From: Adlercreutzia hattorii
Lineage (GTDB): Bacteria; Actinomycetota; Coriobacteriia; Coriobacteriales; Eggerthellaceae
Assembly (NCBI RefSeq): GCF_011405655.1
Contig: NZ_AP022829.1
Coordinates: 2,651,001 to 2,715,000, forward strand
Direction of reading: 5' to 3'
Length of the DNA stretch: 64,000 bases
The position numbers were made by a program, and so were the translations under genes. The notes beneath the pieces are model-generated. The model searched no databases. It saw only the letters and a list, made by a program, of their open reading frames with translations, and was not told the DNA's origin. Positions 8,988 to 16,532 of the stretch are shown piece by piece (the first letter of the stretch is position 1; each line of letters begins with the position of its first letter).

Positions 8988-9134
8988 TCAGGGCTCCTTT
9001 TGGTCTCGCATTTTTTCGCTCGCCTATTATAGAAGCACCCGGAGCACCCCCGTTATAGGAAGTCCCCAGCAAACGCCATCGGAAAATCCGAGAGCCTTCT
9101 GCCGAGACCCCCTCGATTATCCTGAAATGAACTA

Positions 9135-9163
9135 TTGTTCTAAGAACATTTGTTTGCTATAAT
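9135..9163 (+). promoter_or_regulatory. hicAB promoter with extended -10
   Basis: TATAAT at 9158-9163 is preceded by TGC (extended -10 TGnTATAAT). A TTGTTC hexamer lies 17 nt upstream at 9135-9140. A small palindrome GTTC-TAA-GAAC (9137-9147) overlaps the -35. The segment is clearly AT-richer than the flanks. Confidence 0.7.
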
Positions 9164-9191
9164 TCGCTTTGAGAAGACGGCAGTGCTTGCA

Positions 9192-9218
9192 TTTATTGTT
9201 ACTAATTGTTACAATAAA
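9192..9218 (+). promoter_or_regulatory. Imperfect palindrome upstream of hicA, candidate operator
   Basis: A 27-nt imperfect palindrome (arms TTTATTGT and ACAATAAA) lies between the -10 and the hicA ribosome site. Antitoxins with a DNA-binding domain commonly autorepress at such sites, and the downstream HicB carries one. Confidence 0.55.
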
Positions 9219-9244
9219 TTGTGCCATGCAGGAGGTCGAGAGAC

Positions 9245-9430
9245 ATGCCCATGACAGCTAGAGAAGCGATACGACTTACCAAGAAAATGGGCGGACGCTT
9301 CGTCAGGCACGGAGCGAGACACGACATTTTCGCGAACGCGGCTGGCGAAGAGTTCCCTATCCCCCGGCATCCCGGAGATCTTTCGCCAGGGGTCGAGCGA
9401 GCCATCAAAGAAAAGCTAGGGCTTCTCTAA
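9245..9430 (+). CDS. hicA: HicA-type toxin (mRNA interferase)
   Basis: A 61-aa protein with the HicA double-stranded RNA-binding fold pattern: an N-terminal helix (TAREAIRLTKKMG), a GxxHxIF-like segment with the expected catalytic His at 26 (RHGARHDIF), and the PIPRHPGDLSPG strand and turn. HicA toxins cleave mRNA and are neutralised by HicB. The ATG at 9245 is preferred over the GTG at 9221 because GGAGG sits 9 nt upstream. It is followed 29 nt later by the hicB antitoxin, the usual toxin-first order. Confidence 0.88.
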   Translation: MPMTAREAIRLTKKMGGRFVRHGARHDIFANAAGEEFPIPRHPGDLSPGVERAIKEKLGLL

Positions 9431-9459
9431 TACTTCACCCAATAGAGAGGAAGCGACCT

Positions 9460-9909
9460 ATGAAGTTTCTCTACGAAGCCATCCTCACCCCGTGGAGCGG
9501 CGGGTGGGAAGCTGAGTTTCCCGACCTGGGTATCTGCACCCAGGGGGACACTCTGTTCGATGCGGCTTTCATGGCGCAAGATCTGCTGACCCTCTGGATC
9601 TCCCAAGCGCTTCGCGAAGGACGGCCCTTGCCGGAGCCGCGGATGGACCATCCCGCCCCCGCAAACGGCAAGGCCATCGCCGTTGCCGTGGAATGCGATG
9701 CCGACACGCCTTCCCTCACCACCATGACCGTCAAAGAAGCGGCGGATATCCTCGATGTCAGCACCTCGCGCATACACGCCATGATTCGCGACGGCATTCT
9801 GAGAACCGAGAAAGTTGGCAGCGCCCGTCTCGTATCGGCTGACGACGTGATGGATTACTTCAACAGCCCCCGCGTCGCCGGCCGTCCCAAGAAGATCGCA
9901 ACCGCCTAA
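9460..9909 (+). CDS. hicB: HicB-type antitoxin with C-terminal HTH
   Basis: A 149-aa protein. Residues 1-60 match the HicB partial RNase H fold (YEAILTPWSGGWEAEFPDLG, CTQGDTLFDA), which binds HicA. Residues 90-132 form an excisionase/MerR-like helix-turn-helix (MTVKEAADILDVSTSRIHAM), so it should bind the operon promoter. The tail GRPKKIATA is basic. A GAGAGGAAG site precedes the start. HicB proteins more often carry ribbon-helix-helix or XRE domains, so this pairing is less usual. The product should both neutralise HicA and repress the operon. Confidence 0.88.
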   Translation: MKFLYEAILTPWSGGWEAEFPDLGICTQGDTLFDAAFMAQDLLTLWISQALREGRPLPEPRMDHPAPANGKAIAVAVECDADTPSLTTMTVKEAADILDVSTSRIHAMIRDGILRTEKVGSARLVSADDVMDYFNSPRVAGRPKKIATA

Positions 9910-9947
9910 AGTCCATCTTTTTCATATGGCGCAAGAGGCCCCACCCG

Positions 9948-9970
9948 CGCCACGCAAAGGTTGCGTGGCG
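9948..9970. terminator. Hairpin after hicB
   Basis: A 10-bp perfect stem CGCCACGCAA / TTGCGTGGCG with a 3-nt loop, 38 nt past the hicB stop. No T-run follows, so termination is uncertain. Confidence 0.4.
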
Positions 9971-10010
9971 AAATGCCATGTGAGACAATTTCGACAAGAA
10001 GGGGGACGAT

Positions 10011-10292
10011 ATGATTGCACCAGTATACGCCCGCGTTGGCCAGACGATAACACTGGAAGGTTATGCCGACGATTTTGGCTCGCACATTGTTGCGATTGAG
10101 TTCTCGCTGGACGGGGGCACCACCTGGGAGCGCCACTCCACCGAGGCGAGTACGCCCGACCGCTCGGTGCACTGGACGTTCCAATGGACACCTGAGGAAG
10201 AAGGCGCCTATCCGTTAAAAGTGCGGTCGGTCACCGAAGACGGCCGCGTGAGCCCCGAAGCCGCAGCCGCCGATATCGTCGTTTCGCAATGA
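10011..10292 (+). CDS. Stand-alone Moco-oxidoreductase dimerisation-like domain
   Basis: A 93-aa protein consisting of one immunoglobulin-like beta domain of the type found at the C-terminus of sulfite oxidase-family enzymes (LEGYADDFGSHIVAIEFS, DGGTTWERHS, WTPEEEGAYPLKVRS). The same pattern ends the haem-Moco fusion at 12033 (FEGYADAYTEPITRVEYS, DGGKTW). No signal peptide is visible, so as annotated it is cytoplasmic. AAGGGGG precedes the ATG, and its stop overlaps the next gene start by 4 nt (ATGA), which implies coupled translation with the LuxR regulator. It could be a trimmed remnant of an enzyme or a regulatory partner; no function is assigned. Confidence 0.75.
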   Translation: MIAPVYARVGQTITLEGYADDFGSHIVAIEFSLDGGTTWERHSTEASTPDRSVHWTFQWTPEEEGAYPLKVRSVTEDGRVSPEAAAADIVVSQ

Positions 10293-11812
10293 GGATCGCA
10301 GCGGACAACCTACGCACCGCCCAGGCGGTGGCGTGCGCGACCATCGGTATCACGGCCACCATTCTCTGGTGCAAGCTCATGGGGCATTCTCCAGGCTTTC
10401 TTCTGGCCACCGCGGGTTTGGGCGACTGGGCCAACGCCCGGGTGTTCTGGCTGGTCGGCATACTTCTGTGCTCGCTTTTGTGTTTGTTTCTGCCGCAATC
10501 GATGAAGCGCTCCGACGCTATACTGCAGTACGTGCTGCCTCTAATCGGCGCAGCCGGTGCGATGATGTTCGCCCTGTCGTTTCACCAGGACTTCTTCGAC
10601 CCGCGCATGCTGGCAGTGGCGGGCATTATCGCTTCAGGCTTCGGCTACTTCTGGCTTATCTCGCGGTTCGTGCTCACGCTGACCTTCTCCCGCGGACTGC
10701 CCTGCATGGTGTGGGCCTTCGCTGCAGCCTTCCCCCTGAGACAAATTACGCTGGCTGTCCTGGACGCCACGATGTCCCACGAAGCCCAAGTGCTGCTTGC
10801 CATGGCGCTTCCCGTCATCGCCGCGCTGATGCTGGGCGCAACGCGCCTCATCGTCGGTTCCGCCGATGAGGCGCCGACCGCAACCGACAAGGCAGAGCGC
10901 ACTCCGAAAAGCGAGAAGCGCTACCTGATCATTGTCGTATTCGCCATGGCCCTCATGCTATCGGTGGTGCGTGCCTGCAGTATTTCGGGCGTCTGGGGCA
11001 CCGACCATACCATCGGGCTGAGCTTCTCCTCTGTCGCTTTCAACGTGCTCTTCCAAATCGTCGTGCTGGGGCTCTTCTGCCAGTTCGCCATTATCCACAT
11101 GACGCGCTATCCCATGGCCGTGCGCTTCCAGGTTGGGATTGCACTCGTCATGGCGAGCCTTGTCATTGCCGCGCTGCGTTCGTCGCTCTCGTGGGGCGCA
11201 TCGCCGGTGCTCGACAGCATTGTGAACGTCAACGACCCCATGGCGCTCTTGCTCTTCTGGTCGACAACGGCCTGCGCGACTCAAACCATTCGCCTGCCGA
11301 GCAACCGCATCGTTGGTGGAGCGGGAGCAGCCTATGCGCTGCCTTCCATCATATGGGTCGTTCTCATTACTGGGGAAAATGCCGTTGATAGCGCATTCGT
11401 GCTGATTGCAGTGTACCTGCTGTTCCTCTTTTTCATGGCAGCGTCGTTACAGCTGCGTCCGGGTGCGAGCCGCAGCAATGCCGACACCTCGGTTGCCGAC
11501 GCGCCCGTCGCTGTGACCGCATTGGCCGGCACCAACGTCACCGAAACCCACGAAGACGCTCCGAATGCCAGTGAGGAACTGGTCCGCATCGTGGCCGCCC
11601 GCTGCAACGAGGTGGGCGACCAGTACGGCCTCTCCCCGCGTGAGCGCGATGTGCTGCGGCTGCTGGCCCAGGGACGCACCAGCGGCGCTATTCAGGAGGA
11701 GTTGACGCTGGCAGCCAGCACCGTGAAAACCCATATGCAGCACATCTACGCCAAGGTAGGCGTGAACGATCGCCAGCAGCTCATGGAAGAAATATTCGAA
11801 AAAACCGACTGA
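10289..11812 (+). CDS. 12-TM membrane LuxR-family transcriptional regulator
   Basis: A 507-aa protein with about twelve hydrophobic helices over residues 15-385. A polar linker follows, then a LuxR-type HTH at about 445-500 (LSPRERDVLRLLAQGRTSG, STVKTHMQHIYAKVG). It overlaps the domain gene at 10011 by 4 nt and precedes the haem-Moco fusion by 220 nt. A terminator lies between, so the downstream genes are probably its regulatory target and not part of its operon. It has the same architecture as the gene at 4799. The sensed signal is unknown. Confidence 0.9.
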   Translation: MRIAADNLRTAQAVACATIGITATILWCKLMGHSPGFLLATAGLGDWANARVFWLVGILLCSLLCLFLPQSMKRSDAILQYVLPLIGAAGAMMFALSFHQDFFDPRMLAVAGIIASGFGYFWLISRFVLTLTFSRGLPCMVWAFAAAFPLRQITLAVLDATMSHEAQVLLAMALPVIAALMLGATRLIVGSADEAPTATDKAERTPKSEKRYLIIVVFAMALMLSVVRACSISGVWGTDHTIGLSFSSVAFNVLFQIVVLGLFCQFAIIHMTRYPMAVRFQVGIALVMASLVIAALRSSLSWGASPVLDSIVNVNDPMALLLFWSTTACATQTIRLPSNRIVGGAGAAYALPSIIWVVLITGENAVDSAFVLIAVYLLFLFFMAASLQLRPGASRSNADTSVADAPVAVTALAGTNVTETHEDAPNASEELVRIVAARCNEVGDQYGLSPRERDVLRLLAQGRTSGAIQEELTLAASTVKTHMQHIYAKVGVNDRQQLMEEIFEKTD

Positions 11813-11845
11813 CGCGACCGACGATGCCGTTGATCAGGCATTATT

Positions 11846-11888
11846 GCGGCCCATCCTCCATGAAGGGGGATGGGCCGCTCTCTTGTTT
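11846..11888 (+). terminator. Rho-independent terminator after the LuxR gene
   Basis: An 11-bp perfect stem GCGGCCCATCC (11846-11856) pairs with 11868-11878, followed by TCTCTTGTTT. It separates the regulator transcript from the haem-Moco gene. Confidence 0.8.
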
Positions 11889-11946
11889 ACGGACAAAAAT
11901 CGGGTATCAGGACGATGGTGCGCCTTTCTTTCGCCTCCTAGAATCA

Positions 11947-12008
11947 CTCACCGGCGAGGAGAACCAGCGAGCCGGCCAAGCACACCGGCCGCCCTCCCTG
12001 CCGGTGAG
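11947..12008 (+). promoter_or_regulatory. Structured leader, candidate Moco-type riboswitch
   Basis: A 9-bp outer helix CTCACCGGC (11947-11955) pairs with GCCGGTGAG (12000-12008). Inside is a GCCGG/CCGGC hairpin, and a CGCCCTCCCTG stretch precedes the closing strand. It ends 24 nt before the start of a gene for a molybdopterin-fold protein. The layout and the CUCCC stretch recall Moco RNA leaders, but the match was judged by eye only. Confidence 0.4.
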
Positions 12009-12032
12009 AGGAATCTTGAAGAAAGGAATACT

Positions 12033-13649
12033 ATGAGAGGGAAGAGAAGGGTCGCTCTGGCCACCTGCGCCTGCGCCACATGTGCCGTAATGCTGCTGGC
12101 CGCCTGCTCGCCGCAGCTGGCATCGACCGGAGCCCAAGAAGAGGGGAACGCCGACGACGGCAAGGTGTACGTTGACGGCAAAATTGGCAGCAAAATTGGT
12201 TATGAGAGCGACGGCCGTCTTATCGATCACATCGATCAGCTTCCGCAGATTTACTCCCATGCCGAGGAAGAGGAGCGCAACGCCGAACTGAACCAGCCGT
12301 CCACCTACACCGACCGCAACGGCTTCGAGATTCAGCCGGTGCCGGCCGACCCCAAAGGCTACAACATGACCTGGCTCGACGGCGAACAGCGCGGCTGCCT
12401 GTCGTGCCACGAAACGCTGGAAGACGCCCAGATGAACCAGCCCACCTACCATCGCCTCATCATCATGGGCTATCCCGTTGAGCAAGGCGTGCAGAACTGC
12501 CTGATGTGTCACGACACTTGGCAGCCCAACGCCAACAAGCTGAAGGACAATATCCACCAGACCCATATGAACAACGAGCTGTTCGACGACATGGGCGGCA
12601 ACTGCATGTCGTGTCACCATATTAATGACGATGGCGATTTCGTGCTGTGGGATGTGGCGAAGTACGACCTGTACAAAGGCTACAACCTCGTCGATGCCGA
12701 GGAGTCGGGCGCAACGCTCTCCTACGATCAGGACACTATCACGCCGCTCGAGAACCAGTTCTACAAGACTATCAAGTCAGAGCCTTCCGAGTGGACCAAT
12801 GACGACACGAACATCGATCCTTCGGTTTACGAGAACTGGACCATCAGCATCGAAGGCGACGTAGCCAACCCCATCACGATGACGCTGCCCGAGCTGAAGG
12901 AGAAGTTCGGCACCAAGACCGCCGTGCTGAAGAACCACTGCAACGTAAACGGTACCGGTCAGGGCACCATTTACCAGGCCGAGGTGACCGGCATTCCGCT
13001 GAAGGACGTCATCGAGTTCTGTCAGCCGACCGATGGCGCCAACGGCTACACGCCGAAAGGCTACGACGGATTCGGCAACCTCATGCCCATGGAATACCTC
13101 GACGAGAACGCGCTCATCGTGCTGGAAGTGAATGGGGAGACGCTGCGGCCCTCTCAGGGCTATCCGGCGGCCATTTGGGTCGGCGGCGGCGCGGCGGGCG
13201 CCGAGTTCCCCAAGTACGTCTCGAGCATCACCATTTCCACAGAAGACGATGCCGACAAACTGTGGACGCACCCGCGTCACGGAACGAATGTCAAGCCCAG
13301 CGTGACGCCCGATCCGAAAGTCGTGTTCTACCCCAACGCCGGCGTGCTCAACTACCCCACTAACGTTGTCTTGAACGATCAGGTCGGCAAGGAGATTACC
13401 TTCGAAGGCTACGCCGACGCCTACACCGAGCCCATCACCCGCGTCGAGTATTCTCTCGACGGCGGCAAGACGTGGCTGACCATGGAGACCCCGAATACCG
13501 ATGTCGATCGCTGGGTCTACTGGCGCATGAACTTCACGCCGCAGGAAGCCGGATCCTACCATTTGAAGATCCGCGCGTTCTCCCAAGCGGCCGATGGCAC
13601 CGAGCACGCCCCCACCTACACCACCGACTACCAGTTCACGGTTAGATAG
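12033..13649 (+). CDS. Triple-CxxCH lipoprotein fused to sulfite-oxidase-like Moco and dimerisation domains
   Basis: A 538-aa protein. The start at 12033 follows GAAAGGA. The N-terminus is a lipoprotein signal ending LLAAC (Cys 25). Three c-type haem motifs follow: CLSCH at 122-126, CLMCH at 156-160 and CMSCH at 191-195. Residues about 260-430 resemble the oxidoreductase molybdopterin-binding fold (LPELKEKFG, LKNHCNVNG with Cys 303 as possible Mo ligand, IPLKDVIEF, LIVLEVNGE). Residues about 435-538 are the Ig-like dimerisation domain (DGGKTW, YWRMNFTPQEAGSY). It should be a membrane-anchored extracytoplasmic enzyme passing electrons between haems and the Mo site. The substrate is unknown. 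The next gene encodes a separate copy of the Moco-like domain. Confidence 0.85.
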   Translation: MRGKRRVALATCACATCAVMLLAACSPQLASTGAQEEGNADDGKVYVDGKIGSKIGYESDGRLIDHIDQLPQIYSHAEEEERNAELNQPSTYTDRNGFEIQPVPADPKGYNMTWLDGEQRGCLSCHETLEDAQMNQPTYHRLIIMGYPVEQGVQNCLMCHDTWQPNANKLKDNIHQTHMNNELFDDMGGNCMSCHHINDDGDFVLWDVAKYDLYKGYNLVDAEESGATLSYDQDTITPLENQFYKTIKSEPSEWTNDDTNIDPSVYENWTISIEGDVANPITMTLPELKEKFGTKTAVLKNHCNVNGTGQGTIYQAEVTGIPLKDVIEFCQPTDGANGYTPKGYDGFGNLMPMEYLDENALIVLEVNGETLRPSQGYPAAIWVGGGAAGAEFPKYVSSITISTEDDADKLWTHPRHGTNVKPSVTPDPKVVFYPNAGVLNYPTNVVLNDQVGKEITFEGYADAYTEPITRVEYSLDGGKTWLTMETPNTDVDRWVYWRMNFTPQEAGSYHLKIRAFSQAADGTEHAPTYTTDYQFTVR

Positions 13650-13657
13650 GACTCATC

Positions 13658-14458
13658 ATGACCGATATCAAACGCATCACGCTGAGCAGCCTGGCCGCCG
13701 CAACGCTGCTGGCAAGCGGCGCGGGAACTGCCCTGGCCGCCGACTACCCTGTCACCGATACCGCCGACGTCGAAGCCACCACCGCCACATCTTCCGTCGA
13801 TGACGCAACCGCCATTCAACGAGCAAGCAACCCGAGGCCCGTCGAAGGTACCTTTACTTGGGATCAGAGCACCATCACCTCCAACGAGCGCATCTCGCAG
13901 ATGTTCAGCAAGGCGGTGGCACACCTCTGCGGCTCCGTTGCCGATCTGGCCCAGGACAACCCTCTGCAATGGCGACTGGCGGTATCCGGTGACGTCGCGA
14001 ACGCCTTTACCGCCACCGTGGACGAAATGGCCGCCGAGGACTCCGTGCAAGACACCATGTCCTGCACCTGTGGCGCCAATCCAACCGACGGCGGCGCCAC
14101 TATTACCGCCGAGGTCAAGGGCATTCCCGTTACGTACCTGATCGAGCGTGCCGAAGCCTGCGACGGGGCGAACGCCATCACTTTCATCTCCTCGGACGGC
14201 ACTGAAACTATGATGCCTTTAGGTTATGTCATCGGTCGTCACGCTGTCATTTCTTACGAGGTGAATGGCGAAGACCTTTCCGCATCCGTCGGAGGCAATA
14301 ATCAGCTTTGGATGACGCGAACGCCTGCCGGTTACTTTGTGCGCGATATCGTCGAGGTGCGCATCACAAAAGAGGAAGCGACACCGGCTATACCGGGCGA
14401 GGGACACACCTACCCCAATAGCCCGAATGTAGGCATCACGACCGCTTCGGTCGCTTAA
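13658..14458 (+). CDS. Secreted sulfite-oxidase-fold (molybdopterin-binding-like) protein
   Basis: A 266-aa protein with a Sec-type signal peptide (hydrophobic LAAATLLASGAGTALA, cleavage near residue 28). The mature part resembles the oxidoreductase molybdopterin-binding fold: a beta-rich region with WRLAVSGDV, Cys-containing MSCTCGAN, VKGIPVTYLIERAE, the ISSDGTETMMPL strand and a C-terminal VRDIVEVRITKE. Whether it holds cofactor is unclear, since the usual basic pterin-binding residues are not obvious. It starts 8 nt after the haem-Moco fusion, so the two are co-transcribed and may form a complex. A strong terminator follows. It contains no haem motif. Confidence 0.75.
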   Translation: MTDIKRITLSSLAAATLLASGAGTALAADYPVTDTADVEATTATSSVDDATAIQRASNPRPVEGTFTWDQSTITSNERISQMFSKAVAHLCGSVADLAQDNPLQWRLAVSGDVANAFTATVDEMAAEDSVQDTMSCTCGANPTDGGATITAEVKGIPVTYLIERAEACDGANAITFISSDGTETMMPLGYVIGRHAVISYEVNGEDLSASVGGNNQLWMTRTPAGYFVRDIVEVRITKEEATPAIPGEGHTYPNSPNVGITTASVA

Positions 14459-14478
14459 CTGCCCACCCCTCTCACCAT

Positions 14479-14512
14479 GCGAGGAGCGCCGCTGCGCGCT
14501 CCTCGCTCTTTT
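14479..14512 (+). terminator. Rho-independent terminator of the Moco locus
   Basis: An 11-bp perfect stem GCGAGGAGCGC (14479-14489) pairs with 14496-14506 across a 6-nt loop, followed by TCTTTT. It lies 20 nt past the stop of the secreted protein gene. Confidence 0.9.
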
Positions 14513-14557
14513 GCAAGAATGGCGCACAGCACGCGACTTGCTCGCGACGCACGGCCC

Positions 14558-16120
14558 CTACCCGCGCACCGCGTCCGAGGGGACGATGGTCATCGATTGG
14601 AAGCGATCGGCCATGTAAGCATCGCCGAACTCGTGATCGTAGAACTGCTGGAGAGGCGTGTCCACCGGGTCGTGGGACAGGCGCATATACCAGCAGTCGA
14701 GGGCCTGCAGGGTCATGACGGCGTCCACCAACATGAAGCAGGCGGCCACAGTGGTAAGCATATAACGCCAGTTCCACGGAATGAAATTCACGAGCCGCAG
14801 CATGAACGGCAACAGCAGCTTTATCCACACCACGCCGAGCAGACCCCAGCAGGCCATGAACGGCAGGCACGTGCGGCCGCCGAACAGTGATCCGGGCATG
14901 TTAGAGTAGTCCCAGGCCACCGCGCCGAACGCGTACTGCATGAACAGGCTCACGAACGCCTCGAAGGCACCGCCGATGACCGCCGCCACCAGAAAGATGA
15001 CGAGCCAATTGCTTTTGTGGAAGCGGTTGAGGAAGATGGTCATGAGCACCGCGCCGCAACCGTAGATGGGCGAGAACGGGCCGAACAGCAGCCCCGCGCG
15101 GTCTTGCCATTGGCCTGGCACCACGAACAGAAAGTGGACGATCTCTTCCATGAGCAGCCCCAGCACGCTGGCCACGACGAATATCCAGAACAGGTTGAAG
15201 AAGTTCAGCGTGATGTAGCCCTTGCCCGAGGGGTCGCGGCCGAGCGTGCCGGCCTCCCCCTCCGCATGCTCCTCGGCCTCGCGGGCCTTGCGGTGGGCGC
15301 GACGTTCTTCGAGCAGCGAGGGGTCAAGGTAGCTCTGCAGCGCCACCGTGACTGCGAAACCGACGCCGTAGGGAATAAGCTCGTAGCCAATGCCGGCCAG
15401 CATGATGGAGCACAGAGCCCCGGCCAGAAGAAGCACGTACAACCCGTAGGAGAGCAGCGCCGCCCAGCGCCGCTGGTTGCGGATGAGGCGCACGCCGAAC
15501 ACAATGAGCGTGACGGCGAGGGCCACCAGCACGGCCAGATTCACGAAGGTAACCACGATGGTGGAGATGCCCTCGCCGCGCATAGCCCCAGAGTCGAACA
15601 TGGTCACAGCTTGATACATGGTCTTCGCGATGACCGGCAGCGCGACGCCCGAGCCGATAATGAGCAGCACGCCGAACACGCGCAGCACCACTGGCAGACG
15701 CTTCTTGTCGGCGGGGCTGGCGAATTCGGCAGCGATAGTGGCCGCGGTCTCATCAAGGGCGTGCTTTTTCTCGGCCAGAGCCTCCTTAGCGTCATCGACA
15801 ATGACGCTCGGGTGCTCCACGGCGCGCACGACATCGCGGGCCTCGTCGGCGGCGTGGGCGAGCTTTTCCTCGGCCGCATGCACGATGCGCTCGGGGTGGC
15901 GCGCGTCGTCTAAGGCCTCGCGGATCTCTTCTTTGTCGCGAGCAACGTCGGCCACCAGCTCGGCATGATCGTTATGTAGCTGGTCGTGCCACTCGCGATG
16001 AGTTTCAGCCACGTCGGCCTTCTCGAATTCCACGGCCTTCTCAAGGTCGTCCCGCAGGTCGGCCTCGGCCTTGTGCGCGGCCTCTTCCAGGTGATCTACA
16101 TGGCGTTTTTCATCTCCCAT
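14558..16120 (-). CDS. CmpB-type putative ABC-transporter permease with coiled-coil N-terminus
   Basis: A 520-aa protein. The ATG at 16120 follows AAAAGGAGG at good spacing, so it is chosen over the upstream in-frame start. Residues 1-140 are highly charged and helical (long runs of E, K, A, D), probably coiled coil. About ten hydrophobic segments follow. The C-terminal half resembles the CmpB family (NLFWIFVVASVLGLLMEEI, GPFSPIYGCGAV, GRTCLPFMACWGLLGV). No ATPase partner is nearby, and despite the family name a transport role is unproven. It converges with the Moco locus. Confidence 0.7.
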   Translation of the reverse strand: MGDEKRHVDHLEEAAHKAEADLRDDLEKAVEFEKADVAETHREWHDQLHNDHAELVADVARDKEEIREALDDARHPERIVHAAEEKLAHAADEARDVVRAVEHPSVIVDDAKEALAEKKHALDETAATIAAEFASPADKKRLPVVLRVFGVLLIIGSGVALPVIAKTMYQAVTMFDSGAMRGEGISTIVVTFVNLAVLVALAVTLIVFGVRLIRNQRRWAALLSYGLYVLLLAGALCSIMLAGIGYELIPYGVGFAVTVALQSYLDPSLLEERRAHRKAREAEEHAEGEAGTLGRDPSGKGYITLNFFNLFWIFVVASVLGLLMEEIVHFLFVVPGQWQDRAGLLFGPFSPIYGCGAVLMTIFLNRFHKSNWLVIFLVAAVIGGAFEAFVSLFMQYAFGAVAWDYSNMPGSLFGGRTCLPFMACWGLLGVVWIKLLLPFMLRLVNFIPWNWRYMLTTVAACFMLVDAVMTLQALDCWYMRLSHDPVDTPLQQFYDHEFGDAYMADRFQSMTIVPSDAVRG

Positions 16121-16263
16121 GGCCGGCCTCCTTTTCCCTGAACGCATGTCTCGGCATCCAGTGTAAAGGGGCGCTCTGTGAAACCATGACCAGCTGACGC
16201 AACGTCTGCCAACCCGATAAGCCCTCGTTATGCAGCGGTTACGGGAAACAAGCGGCCGGCGGC

Positions 16264-16350
16264 CTACCCCCAGCAGGCGATGAACATCGCAATGCCCACG
16301 AACACGACGGCCAGCCCCATAACGGCCATAATGTCGCTCAACTTGTGCAC
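16264..16350 (-). CDS. Possible 28-aa single-span membrane peptide
   Basis: Starting from GTG at 16350, preceded by GAGGAGG about 6 nt upstream, the frame encodes 28 residues: a short polar start followed by one hydrophobic helix (VMGLAVVFVGIAMFIACWG). A longer frame through the region has no ribosome site. Similar tiny membrane peptides occur at 20824 and 53422. The function is unknown, and its reality rests on the ribosome site and hydrophobicity alone. Confidence 0.45.
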   Translation of the reverse strand: MHKLSDIMAVMGLAVVFVGIAMFIACWG

Positions 16351-16532
16351 GTCAGCCTCCTCGCGCTCGTTCTGCTCTGATTCTCTATCTACTAGACGTT
16401 TGGGAAGCCCGCTTTGTTGCACGCCCCACCCACCTTCCACAAAAGCAGCACGAACCAGAGAACGCCTCGACCGCGAAAGAGGGCTACGAAGAAACGCGCG
16501 GGACAAGAACGTCGACCAGGCGCCTCGCCAAT

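Noticed and set aside
9025-9120. SAM or cobalamin riboswitch upstream of metY
   Set aside because: No SAM core or B12-box sequence is visible in the leader.
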